DNA of 64,000 bases, taken from contig JAQFVV010000001.1 in NCBI GenBank assembly GCA_028023455.1, positions 20,083,611 to 20,147,610 of the forward strand, written 5' to 3'. The notes beneath the pieces were generated by a model that was not told the origin of the DNA, made no database searches, and saw only the letters and a program-made list of their open reading frames with translations. The DNA is from Epiperipatus broadwayi (taxonomy: Eukaryota > Onychophora > Udeonychophora > Euonychophora > Peripatidae). Below are positions 26,589 to 37,599 of the stretch, in pieces. The position numbers and the translations under genes were made by a program. How positions within the stretch are numbered: the stretch's first letter is position 1; each line of letters opens with the position of its first letter.

Positions 26589-26814
26589 TACGTAATCTTA
26601 TAATTGAATATTTATAAATATAGTAATCAGACATATATAAAGTATAACTTTAAAAATTTTATCCACTTAGGAGCGCTTTCGATTCCTAAGTGGATAAAAT
26701 TTTTAAGTTCGCGAGGATAGTCGAAAGCGTTCCTAAGTGGATAAAATTTTTAAAGTTATACTTTACATATATCTGATTATTGTATTTATAAATATTCATT
26801 TATAAGATTACGTA
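26589..26814. repeat. Foldback element with 94-nt arms
   Basis: Left arm 26589-26682 and right arm 26721-26814 are reverse complements with only a few mismatches (roughly 93% identity by eye). They begin and end with TACGTA. The 38-nt spacer holds a further partial copy of the inner arm sequence (CCTAAGTGGATAAAATTTTT), so the inner motif occurs three times. The transcript would fold into a long hairpin. No open frame. A MITE or foldback transposon is the simplest reading. Confidence 0.85.
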
Positions 26815-26819
26815 CATGA

Positions 26820-29025
26820 TAATATATATATTGGGACAGTTATGTGCCTCATGACATACAACATAGTAGTGTGTGTGCACGTATATATATATATAAAATT
26901 GAAAAGGAAAAGTAGAAAGAAACACAGACAAAAAAATTTTGTAGATATTTTCTATATTATACTGGAATAACAATAGTTAAGGATTAAATACTTTTGAATT
27001 TAAAAAAAAATTTCATTATAAATTAAACATTTAATAAGGTCTATTTAATATTTTATTAATTCTGATTTTGAAATTAAAATAAGCATGTTTTTACGTTACA
27101 ATAGACATACTGTAATTATAAAATTCCACTATCTATTTTGATTACATTATTTTTTTTAATTAAAGCTTGTATAACATATTTTGAAAAAAACTGTACTAAG
27201 TTGTTTTGAAAAGATTATGCTTCACCTCTGTAAAAGTCCATATTGTTACAATATACATATATGTTTTGATGAATTGTGCATGCAGTATATTAAAAAATAT
27301 AAAAATTTAATTTAAAAATATTAAAAAAATAATTTATCAAAAAAAATGGACAGGATAATGAATAAAGTAAACTATTATTATACAAAAAAATCCCAAAATA
27401 TTTCATTATATTTGAGATTTTTAATTAAAACATTATATATATATATATATTATTTCTTAAGCCAATCACTCTATCACTGTGCTAAACTATACAGGCATTA
27501 AATAAATCCTTCATAATAAGGATCTCTATATTTTCATCAGTATCAAGTTTCAAAATTATTTTTTGTTAGACAAACAATAGTTGTTTGCTTACTACATCAA
27601 ATACTGACTTTCTCTTCACTGTTTTTGCAGTCTAAATTCATTCCTTGTATTAAAAAACTTATACTTGTTAATCACAATAAAGTGGCTAATCATGATTGAT
27701 TGAAGATAATCAAACTGATCCATCCATTTACATTAAAACTTTCTTTTACTCCTAAATAATTTCCATTTTCTTTGTAATAAAATTAGAGTAATTCTTTAAA
27801 ATATATATTCCCCAATAGTAACTCTAAAAATTTATCTGTATATGTGTTTTTCTGATAAGTTTTTAGGAACTCAAATATAGTTTCTTAAAGTTAAGTGAAG
27901 CAATTAATCTAGTATATTTTTTATCCAAAAAGTTTGATAGTTTGGATGTTTTAGTTAAAGATTAAAAATTGTGGATAACAATATTTAATGTTTCTTAGCC
28001 ATTGATTGTAATTTCAATAATATAATACATGTTTGGTTTTATCAGTAAAATAATAATTACTTTTGTTAATTGTTTCTTACAGATTTTATTAATAAATTAC
28101 GGTTTATTTATTGATATCTACAATCATTTTTTCTGGAATATATATGATCTTTCTTCCCCTTTCTGTTTCAGCAATTCATTCTTAATATAAAACAAAATCT
28201 ATTGACTAAATTTTAAAAATATCTAATCAACATATATATGAATATTCACTTGATTTATACTCCTCTTCTATATATATATATATATATACCAATGTGATGA
28301 TGCAATGATAATTGAATGTTTATTTTTTAGTTAAATTTTTAGATCTATTGTGATCACTATGCAGTTTTCTCTAAGCATTCATTAGGTTTATTATATTAAT
28401 AAATAAGTATATAAATAATCAATTGTTTTCTTGTTTTCTTTTCAGAAATTATTTTTAAAGCGTAATAATGTTTACTTGAAAATAAAACAAGTTAACTTAT
28501 GTAATATTTGAAATAATTATCTGCTAAATAAAAATCATTTAAATAAAACATATTTCAATATTAATGTTTATAGTAACAACTTGCCATAAATTATTCAGAT
28601 GAAAATTCTAATAACATTAGTTTACTGTCAGATATCAACAAAAAAGCATTTTTTTTTTTTGAAAATTTTTAGAGACGATAATCTATAATATTCCTTTATA
28701 TTAAAGTATATAAAATATATTATCAATACAATAGAAATAAATACTGACTGAAAATAATTTTAAAAATGATATAGTACAGATGTTATCAAACAAATAATGA
28801 AAGTGAACTCATGGCTAATGATATATATATATATTAGCAAAATGTATGACAATCCAGAACAAATAATTAAAAATAGATATATAAATTTAAAAGTTAAAAA
28901 CAAAAAAACATTTGATTGGGGAAATAATAATATAGCAACTAGTTGCCTGAAGACACATGATGATGGAATAGTAAATGTGATAATATGTTGGATTATTTTT
29001 ATAATCTATCAGTAAATGTTGAATG
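26820..29025. other. AT-rich sequence with TA tracts, no recognisable gene
   Basis: TA tracts at 26881-26896, 27433-27450 and 28269-28288. An acceptor-like CTGTTTTTGCAG at about 27619-27630 is followed by 22 open codons but no donor, so I do not call an exon. A 72-codon plus frame (28797-29015) is AT-rich and uninformative. Confidence 0.4.
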
Positions 29026-29028
29026 AAT

Positions 29029-29256
29029 AAAAAATTTGTAAACTTTATTCAAACTTTTCAAATATAAACAACTTGATAGTAATAACACACAAATAGAGAA
29101 CACAGGATTAGTAATAACAATGTTTTGAGTAATATTATTATCCATTCTTCTTCAGGTGATTCTTGCCTGACCTGTAATGATATTAGCATAGGAGTTGAAC
29201 TCGTACTTTTTAATTATCGAATATCGAATTTAAGGCAAATGCTCTAACGAACTGAG
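29029..29256 (-). repeat. tRNA-derived SINE, left arm of an inverted pair
   Basis: Read on the minus strand: A-box-like CTCAGTTCGTTAGAGCATTTG, then B-box-like GAGTTCAACTCCTATG, then a body with ACCTGAAGAAGAATGGATAA and CTCAAAACATTG, ending in AATAAAGTT and A-rich sequence. This is the reverse complement of the neighbouring copy at 29286-29512. The extra A-box-like piece in the gap (29265-29290, minus strand) suggests a third partial copy. Confidence 0.75.
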
Positions 29257-29285
29257 CAAATTTAAAACAAACACTCTAACCAATT

Positions 29286-29512
29286 GGGCTCAGTAGGTCA
29301 GAATGTTTGCCTTAAATTTGACATTCGATAATTTAAAGGTGTGAGTTCAATTCCTATCATAATATTGTTACTAATCAGGCCAGAACACCTGAAGAAGAGT
29401 GGATAATAATAATACTTGAAACATTGGTCATTACTAACCTTGTGTTGTCTATTTATGTGTTATTTGTGTGAATTTGAAAAGTTTAAATAAAGTTTAAAAT
29501 TTTCTATACATT
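29286..29512 (+). repeat. tRNA-derived SINE, right arm of an inverted pair
   Basis: Plus-strand copy: GGGCTCAGTAGGTCAGAATG (A-box region, 29286-29305), GTGAGTTCAATTCC (B-box region, 29341-29354), a body containing ACACCTGAAGAAGAGTGG and ACTTGAAACATTGGT, and an AATAAAG-containing 3' tail. The head is tRNA-like in box order, but its A-to-B spacing is longer than in a tRNA, so it is not a tRNA gene. The two copies lie head to head and form a long imperfect hairpin. Confidence 0.78.
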
Positions 29513-29650
29513 TAACATTTATGAATAGATGATGGAAATAGTTCAACATATTCTCCTATCAAATATACTAACTAGATTATTTCCCCAGAATTTCCATAAT
29601 CTAGATTTTGTTAAAAAAGTGAATTTTTAAAATTAAATATAGATAAATGC

Positions 29651-29800
29651 ATAGAGAAGAGGGAGAGAGAGGAAGAGAAGTGGGGAGAGTGAGGAACATA
29701 GGGGGAGAGGGAGGGAGAGATGGGGACAGAGAAGAGAAAGGGATGACAGAAAGGGAGGGAGAAGAGAAAAAAGAGGAAGAAGGGAGAGAGGAGTGAAGGA
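29651..29800 (+). repeat. 150-bp polypurine tract
   Basis: Almost uninterrupted G/A sequence (GGGAGAGAGAGGAAGAG style) with only scattered pyrimidines. The Ser/Leu/Pro-rich open frames on the opposite strand are translations of this tract. Polypurine tracts of this length can adopt triplex (H-DNA) structures. Confidence 0.9.
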
Positions 29801-29824
29801 GATATCAAGCTGAGAAATCAAAAC

Positions 29825-31825
29825 TAATTAATAGTCTTCCAATATACATATTGTAACCATATATTTAACCCTTTGAGTTAGATATATGTTTTAAAACATT
29901 AAATGTTTTTTATAAGATTTTAATAAGTAAATTTCTTTATCTGTACTATTATAATAAAAATATTAAATTTTATGTTTCAATAGTACTAGTTAAAGTAATT
30001 CAGTTAGCCTAATTAATTAGCAGTTATTTAAAAGATTATCTTAGATTGTTTAATATTTACTTGAAAGAATAAAACTAATATTTAAAGTACAGAAGAGTTA
30101 ATCTAGAGATTAATATGTTTCAAATAAATATAAAAGAAAAAGTTGTTTTATGCTGGCTGAAATGATTAGTTGACTTTGTTAAGATTTTAGTTATTGATTT
30201 TTTAAATAATTAATTTTAAAAATACCAGTTATGATTTATTAAATATCAATTTATATGAAAATATATAAAATTAGAATTTTAAAATATTAAGTATAAATGA
30301 TTGAGATTAGGGCGATTTTTTAAATTGATTTTAAATGTCTGGCAATAACTACTTTATTTTAATTGCATTAAAAAAATGGTTGTATTCATAAGCATCTATG
30401 TGTATGAGTGTTAGAGCATGCATGTGAAAGTTTAAAAATTCAAAAGATTTATTGCAAATAAAGGTATTTTTTAAATTGGGTACTATTATAATGTTAAAAG
30501 GTTTTAATTAGGTTAAAGTATAAAAAAAAGTTAAATAAATTAAGAATGTAATATTTAATAAAAAAAAGTTTAATTTCAAAATCAGTTAATAATTTTATTA
30601 AATAATTGATTTGACAATTATTTAAAGTTGATAAAAAAAATCATTAATTAACACATTCATTTAGCATCTAGATGGTTACATGATTAAGTTGTCTGGATTT
30701 AAAGTACAAGTTCAAAATTAGTTCAATTAAAAGTCAATAGTGACTATTAATTTAAATATTATAATGCAGACCTGTAAATCACTGGTTTAATAAAGAGGAA
30801 ATGGAGTATTGATTTTGGTGCATTGGTGGAGAGAAAAGAAAACACAATTATAAAAATAGACAGATATAAAAAGTTTAAACCACTTCTACACCCTTCATTT
30901 CATTTTAATTTTCACAAAAAGTTTTAATTTTAGTTTTGGACCAATTTGTTTGGTTTTTATTTGACTATTTATTTTATGTCAATATTAAAGTTTAAAGTTT
31001 TATTTTTTATCATCTTCATGATAAAGTAAAGAACCAGTAAGTATTCCACACAGAGTTTCTCATAAAAACATGGGTTCAACTGACTTATCAACCAACAATT
31101 ATCAAAGATACTAAAGAAAATTCTAATGTCTTATCAAAAAAAAAAAAAAAAAACCAAAGGAAAAGTCATGTAAAGAAAAGTATATTGTTTCACTGTTATA
31201 TAATATTAATTAAATTTTGAATTTTGCTTTAAGACTATCTTCAGCATGTTTTAACTAACTTTTAATCAGTTATTAATACTAATTATTTGCTACTAAAATA
31301 ATCAATATACTTATGTCAAACTCAGTTATAGAATGATGAATTTCTATAAAATCATGAAACTTAATAAAAACAAGAAGCACTGTCAATTATTTAAAATTAT
31401 CCTATAAAATTATCATAAAAGACAAACTTATGAAAACTAAATTTTTAATTATTGTAACGAAAGGACTAGATCCAGATTGTTTCATATTAAAATAAATAAT
31501 ATAGCTACTCATTTCAAGTTTATTCATTCATCTATTTATTTGAATATTTTGTTTTTAAATTGCTGCTTGTTTCAAGTATATTGTTATTATATTTATAAAA
31601 GAAATAAATATAATTTAAGTTTACTGCAGTCAACTTATAATAATAAAACTTCATAAAGGGCAATAGTAGATAAAGAATTACAATTCTGTTCATTGCCCCT
31701 CTGATGTTTATTGCAATTAAAATGTATGTGTCCTGAATGAATCTGTTTGCCATTAAAATCAATTGCTACCAGCTTCTGTTATTCTATATTTGGGAAATTA
31801 TGATGAAATTTTTCTACAAAATATT
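29825..31825. other. AT-rich sequence; possible degraded SINE head near 30665
   Basis: At 30664-30720 an A-box-like TAGCATCTAGATGGTTACATG precedes ACAAGTTCAAAATT (B-box-like) at a tRNA-like distance, a weak degraded SINE head. A 19-base A run lies at about 31136-31154. No gene seen. Confidence 0.3.
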
Positions 31826-31829
31826 TCTG

Positions 31830-31835
31830 TGTGTG

Positions 31836-31879
<44 letters not shown>
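31830..31879 (+). repeat. Compound GT-AT-GT microsatellite
   Basis: GTGTGTGT, then about eight TA units, then about twelve GT units. It creates part of an 85-codon open frame (31737-31994) that I do not regard as a gene. Confidence 0.9.
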
Positions 31880-31880
<1 letters not shown>

Positions 31881-32078
31881 CTGCTCTACTTTAGTAAAGA
31901 ACAATGTGCTTGTAAATCACTTCAAGAAGAGAACAAAAGAACTAAAAAAGATAGTTCATCTTATAAAATAAGGAAACAAATTGTTAATCTCTAAAATGGT
32001 ATTATAGTTAAACCACTAAACATCACATAAACACCACTGTATGGAGAGTTTTGCCTATTTAATATTATAGTTATTGTA

Positions 32079-33230
32079 CACCTGGGTATCATTTTACGCA
32101 ATAGATAGGTTCCTCAGAAAACATGCGCAAATGAAATCGCGCAAAAATAGATGTAACTTTCATTGAAAAAGGGGGGTGCAGTCTGTGATTTTTCAAAATT
32201 CACGTAAAAGCAAAGCACCAAAGTAAAATTACTTTAAAATTCGCGCAAAAAAAAAAATAAGAAAATGAAATATGACTAATAAAAAATTTCAAATTTGAAA
32301 AAAATTGATACAAGACAAACTTTTTTTAACTATAATATTTAATTTTATTCAAAATAATATATTTTTATGCATAATTTACAGTACAGTAAACACGTTCGTT
32401 TGCAAACTAGTAAAAAAATCAGATTCTCATGTGATGTGATGTGATGTATTTGGCTTCTCCTTAAACGAAGTCAAGAATATCTCAGCAATAATTCTCACAA
32501 GAGGAAATACAACTAGCGCCAAGTTCACTCTCATGTTGTGTTAATGGTTTTCTGTTGATGACGATGATGATTTTATTAATTGTTTATGAACTTAGACTTA
32601 TAATAATAAAAAGACATTTATTCACTACTGCTGGGAAAAATTTAATTAAAACTAACAACTAAAAATTGAATTCTTATTTTTCTCTTTAATTTTCAATTCC
32701 GTTTAAAAATCAAATTTCGTTTTACATCACATTAATTTCAAGTCGCCCATAAGTAATTTTTAAATTGTTAATTACAATTAAAAATCAGATTTTAATTTTT
32801 AATTGTGCCCACTGCTATTACTGACCTTTTAAAAATAAACTTGTGGACACTAAATGATTAATAATTGATTACATTCTTTTTTAAAAAGCAAAAACAGAAT
32901 GTGATTTAAAATGCAAAATTAACACGCACAATGTTTGAACAAATTTACATTATAATCTTGTAAAATTTAATGTGTGTATATATAAAATGTGGAAATCATG
33001 ATTTTAATTTCAATATTGCATAAAATCTTACTATTATAAAGCACTGAAAATATTGAAATTACTAAGATGAAAGTAGAATTCCAATAATCTATTACTTTCA
33101 ATATAACGTAAGTGCATGAAATTTATTATTTAAAATAATAGCGCATTATCGGAGGTCGACTTCCAGTGAAACACGAATCGCGTAACTTCAAAATCGTGTA
33201 AATAAGTCCATGTAAAAAGAGACCCAGGTA
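32079..33230 (-). mobile_element. pogo/Tigger-like nonautonomous transposon, copy 1
   Basis: 1,152-bp element with terminal inverted repeats (left CACCTGGGTATCATTTTACGC, right arm read inward TACCTGGGTCTCTTTTTACATGG) and flanking TA on both sides, the target duplication of Tc1/mariner-superfamily elements. It aligns along its length with 40432-41750. Subterminal CAGAAAACATGCGCAAA and similar GCGCAAA motifs are repeated inside. The transposase fragment kept by copy 2 is deleted here, and a short GATGTGATGTGATGT...CTTCTCCTT segment (about 32437-32465) is present instead. The strand is given by analogy with copy 2. Confidence 0.8.
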
Positions 33231-33234
33231 TATA

Positions 33235-34660
33235 TACATTTTTAACATTATTATAGTTATAGTTTATATGTATTATATTAGGATTATTATTAATTATATT
33301 ATAAATATGTTTGTATGAATGGTGTTCCAGAGATGAAATTGATAGGATATACAGTAATAGGTTTTATTTTATGTATTGGTTTAAAAGTATTTCATGAATG
33401 AAAGTATTATAGGTATCAGTTTGTGTATGAGAATTTCAAGTAGCTTATACATGAAGTGTTGTCACTGTTATGTAATATAGGTTTTGTTGATATACATATA
33501 ATCTTAAACCATGTGAATGAATTATGCCTTTTGTATGTACATACAAGATGAGCAATTATTCATGTTTATTATTATTATTATTATTAGCTCCATACCTTTT
33601 AGTATTAGTAGTATTTTGGAGGCAATTTTGAGTGACTGTGTATTTAGCCCCTCCATGAAAAAGCAGCTGTTTCATTCATTGGCACCTCCTACTGCACATA
33701 GTACTAGGTGTTCAATCATATTTCTACTAGCTCACTTTTTTTTTTGTCCACTATGTTTAGAATTTCAACATTAGAGTATATTTTGAAGTATATTCACAGA
33801 CAGGTTCAGCTTTATAATTTATTATTAACCCACTGTAACTTTTTGACTTAAAGTATATTATTTAGTGTCAAACATAGTTATTTCCTAATATGTGATTTTA
33901 TATAGCATATCTGTTGTTATTGTAATAATATTTTATTAAGCATTTCCATATTGATTTTTTACCACTATTTTTAGTTAAGTAAAGTATATAAAATGATTTT
34001 TTTATCTTATAAAAAATTTAATTAATTTAAGAATGTCTATGCAAACCACTAAAGATTGTACTCAACCATTGGGGATTTCAGAAGGTGTGATATAAATACT
34101 CCAGATCAGATCTACTAATTAAAAGTCTGAATTTTAATTTTTGGATAAAAGTATGGCAAATCTCCGATTGATGAACTCTGTGATTTACAATTAAATACTG
34201 AGTATAACTCACCTTAGTTTCCTATATAACTCACCTTAGTTTCCCAGAAAAGGAAAGAAAAAACGAACTTCAAGCCACAAAATATGCATATTTTGACTAT
34301 TATTTATCAAAGAGTTCTATTAGAACATATATTGCTACTAAATTATTCAGCAAAGACTGTGAGTATACAATGTTTTTTTTTTATCTGATTTGAAACTTTC
34401 AAAAGAAAGATGCTTAAAACTTTATTTAAAATAAGACACTTTTATTCATATATATGGACACATTTTATTATTAGTTATTTATAAATTAAAATATTTCTAT
34501 TATTCTATTGCAAATTTAATAAAAGGTTCTGTTCTTTTATTTAGGTTTAGATCTTTATAAGTATTAATTTGTTTGTTATATAAATTTTAATAATTGATAA
34601 AATGTTAGAGTTTTATAAAGGAGGCATTTATCGAAATTACAATTTGACATCTGTTAATTT
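33235..34660. other. AT-rich sequence, small repeats, no convincing gene
   Basis: An ATT run at 33569-33585 sits inside an 85-codon plus frame (33517-33774); the sequence after it (33590-33770) is less AT-rich but has no recognised family. A 20-nt perfect direct duplication with a 22-nt period, TATAACTCACCTTAGTTTCC, is at 34203-34244. Confidence 0.4.
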
Positions 34661-34667
34661 TTTTTAG

Positions 34668-34895
34668 ATAGATAGATAGAAAGATACAGATAGAGAAAGA
34701 AAGAGAGAGGGAAGAGAAGTATAGGTGAGGGAGAAAGATAGGGGGGAAAGGGACGGAAAGAGAGGGGAGAAAGGAACAGAAGGCAGGAGATGGAGGGAGG
34801 GGAGGTAAGGGAAGATGATAGAGAGGAAGAAAGAGGGACGGAGAGGAAAAAGAGAAAAGAGGAGAGAAAGGGAGGGAGAAAGGGAGAGAGAAAAT
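34668..34895 (+). repeat. GATA run and 220-bp polypurine tract
   Basis: Starts with four GATA units (34668-34680) and continues as an almost pure purine tract of AGAGGGA-like words. The opposite-strand Ser/Pro/Leu-rich frame (34654-34950) is its translation. It is the second long polypurine tract in the window, and both have purines on the plus strand. Confidence 0.9.
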
Positions 34896-35224
34896 TTGTA
34901 TGTTTAAAAAAAGTAGAATAATTAAATAAACCAGGAGATCTGAGAAGCATTCTAAAAATAGATAAATTTTAAACTAATAAATGTAACTTAAATTTTGTGA
35001 ATTTCTAAACAACTTAAATTAAAGTTAATCAGAATTTCTATTAAAATTGTCCATTAATACAAAAATAGTCTTATAAAAGATAGTCTTAAATATTAAATCA
35101 TTTATTCATGTAGAGACCAATGCTCTGAGTTAGATAATATACATCTATGTTTATGTGTATAAATAAGAGATAAGAACATAGTTAGTTGACTAGAGTTTCG
35201 ATGTTATTGTGTTTTTAAGTAATG

Positions 35225-35243
35225 ATATATATATATATATATA
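35225..35243. repeat. (TA)n microsatellite
   Basis: About nine TA units. A shorter tract follows at 35394-35406. Confidence 0.9.
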
Positions 35244-35441
35244 ATCATTCATCTTATCAAACCTTTATCAGTCTATTCTAAATTTCATATAAATAATTTC
35301 TCTTTTTATGACAATTTACCCTCTTTTTTCTCTCTTTTTCAACTTCTATTATTTTATTTAACAAATTATTCATAAGTTCTATCTCTTCCTCTTATATATA
35401 TATATACAAAAATTTAAGTAAAATTAAATTAATCAGCTTAC

Positions 35442-35527
35442 CTTAGTTGGCCTTTCAATAGATGACAATATAGCATTTATGTTGACAAAACTTACAGCCA
35501 AATCATTAATACTTTGTAACCAATCCC
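35442..35527 (-). CDS. Candidate internal exon of an unidentified host gene
   Basis: An 86-nt island on the minus strand with both splice signals. The acceptor is AATAATTTTAG immediately before the exon; the donor is CTAAG followed by GTAAGC, a strong match to the metazoan 5' splice site. Inside, two bases complete a codon begun in the preceding exon (phase 1 acceptor), followed by 28 codons with no stop, ending on a full Lys codon (phase 0 donor). The peptide runs DWLQSINDLAVSFVNINAIL and continues SSIERPTK. In DNA this AT-rich, a stop-free, less AT-biased stretch framed by both signals is notable. I do not recognise the family. No neighbouring exon was identified, so introns would have to be long. 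It could also be a chance frame. Confidence 0.5.
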
Positions 35528-35529
35528 CT

Positions 35530-37240
35530 AAAATTATTAAATATAGCACAGAAATAAATAAAATATAAATATACAAATAAAAATCAAGTATATTCTTATG
35601 TCACAAATTTAAAAATCTATAAAAGAATTTGTTTTACAAGTATCCAATTCGCTTTATAGGAATAGTACTTTATTAAAAAGAAATCAGTAAATAATTACGT
35701 ATCAAGAGTAAAGTGTGGATAATTATCTGTACTATTGAAAATAAAATAACTAATAACAACCAGTAAACACACAATATATACAGCTCTTTACTGGACTAAT
35801 TAGAAATATAAGGTGTGTGCACATAAACACTATTTTCAATTTATAATTTTAATCAAATAAATATACACACTCATATATAAATATACATAATAAAAACTAG
35901 TAGTTGATGATAAAGCTAGCACTTTTACACTATGATGACAAAACTTTTCTACATTTTTGGAATAAAAAAATATTATGGTTACCCATTCTTAATTTATGCA
36001 GAATATTATGTACAAATGAATTTGAATTGTAATAAATATTATATTAAAAATTAGATTGACATATTTATATAAGTAATAATTGATGATACAATGGTTTATA
36101 CATATGAAATATTGTGGAAGTAAACTACTCTTCATACATGCTTTATAAAATATACATGCTCTCCTATCAATAAATGTTTTAAAGGGATAGGTGACTACTT
36201 ATTCTTTTAATATATTTATTGTTAGAAGAGTTCACGTATAAAAGTTAGTTTGCATCCATAATAGTTTGTATATATATATACACATTCAATGAAAAAAAAA
36301 ATAATAGCAATAAGTAAACAGAAGATAAATGTTTTAAACGCGTTTTATTGCTTCTTTGTCACCATCTTGTAGGCAGAAGAGCTTTTAAAATATTTTTTTT
36401 AAATAAATAAATAAATTTAATGTCAGTTAAAAGTTTTATTCCTTGTTTCAAAATAAAAAAATTGACAAACTATAAAAACAATTTGAAACAAGATTATTTT
36501 ACATTTAGTACTATTCATATAATTATTTTTTGATCAAATGCTATTTATTTGGTTTGCCTTATAAGACATATAATATTGGTATACAATGATATATTATCAC
36601 CATCTTTGTCACAGTAAATTTTGATCTTTGATTAGCTTTCTAAGTTAGTTATAGTTTGATGAATATAGGTCTAGCTATTACAAAATGATTCCTTTCCATT
36701 CTTTCTCGATGCTCGTCATAAATATATTTTCAATGATAAATATTATCATCTGCATGAATGATAATACCATTAGATAAATTATTGTATCTGAAATGAGAAC
36801 AAATTAATAATAAAGCATAAATCACTGAAGATATTTGAAAAAAGTCTTGAAATTTAATCAGAAGACATTAAGATTATGAGAAATATCTAAAGATACACAG
36901 CTTAGATAATGCATAAATATGAAATATAAATAATAATATAAAAAAAACTAATAATAAAGCTACTAACAGACAAAGGATATTGACAGAGTGTAGAAGAAGA
37001 CATTAAAAAAGAGCTACAAATAAATGTAATTTAAATAATGTAATATATCAATCACACAGTTCTTTTCAAAATAGTTCATAAATATCCAATATAGAAATAA
37101 AACAAACAAACTCCTTTTTAAAACTTGCTTTATATATGACTATAATGATGAAAAAGAAATCCAACGTTTGACTATTTCATATAGTCTTTTTCAAGGTACA
37201 CTAAAATAAAATAATATATATAATAATAAATATCACATAT
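35530..37240. other. AT-rich sequence, putative intron
   Basis: No gene or repeat recognised apart from short TA and A/T runs. If the exon at 35442-35527 is real, this lies in the intron upstream of it on the minus strand. Confidence 0.4.
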
Positions 37241-37243
37241 TCC

Positions 37244-37244
37244 A

Positions 37245-37279
<35 letters not shown>

Positions 37280-37286
37280 CAACAAC

Positions 37287-37329
<43 letters not shown>

Positions 37330-37330
37330 T
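37244..37330. repeat. (AAT)n microsatellite with AAC interruption
   Basis: About 28 trinucleotide units, mostly AAT, with a short run of AAC units near 37276-37287. A remnant AAT run (37612-37634) continues on the far side of the adjoining foldback element, so that element probably inserted into this microsatellite. The minus-strand poly-leucine open frame (37172-37357) is an artefact of it. Confidence 0.9.
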
Positions 37331-37594
37331 AATAACGTGAAAGCTAAACACCTTCAAACAGATACGCTTTAGAAATGCTTAAGTGACAGCCAATCAGATG
37401 GAATAATGGCATCACATGGGACTCCAAGTTCTAAAACACAAGCCAGAACTATCCATCTTTTTCTAATAGTTCTGGCTTGTGTTTTAGAACTTGGAGTCCC
37501 ATGTGATGCCATTATTCCATCTGATTGGCTGTCACTTAAGCATTTCTAAAGCGTATCTGTTTGAAGGTGTTTAGCTTTCACGTTATTATATTAT
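37324..37594. repeat. Perfect foldback element (129-nt arms, 13-nt loop)
   Basis: Arms 37324-37452 and 37466-37594 are exact reverse complements over 129 nt by my base-by-base reading, with a 13-nt loop CCATCTTTTTCTA. The outermost 10-12 nt are AT-rich and overlap the flanking AAT repeat; the element-specific part starts at ACGTGAAAGCTAAACACC. The arm includes GACAGCCAATCAGATGGAAT and GGACTCCAAGTTCTAAAACA. No coding capacity. Perfect arms mean a recent origin, or arm correction by gene conversion. A foldback or MITE insertion is most likely; a processed hairpin RNA is possible. Confidence 0.92.
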
Positions 37595-37599
37595 CTGTT

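Noticed and set aside
27619-27700. Splice-acceptor-like CTGTTTTTGCAG followed by an open stretch
   Set aside because: No donor site and the open stretch is only 22 codons; such acceptors are frequent in AT-rich DNA.
29286-29360. Possible true tRNA gene
   Set aside because: A and B boxes are present, but A-to-B spacing is too long, no closing acceptor stem is apparent, and the same sequence continues into a SINE body present in two copies.
29611-29821. Two Ser/Leu/Pro-rich minus-strand frames
   Set aside because: Complement of the polypurine tract; low complexity only.
34654-34950. 98-codon Ser/Pro/Leu-rich minus-strand frame
   Set aside because: Complement of the second polypurine tract.
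37172-37357. Poly-leucine open reading frame, minus strand
   Set aside because: Translation of the AAT microsatellite at 37244-37330.
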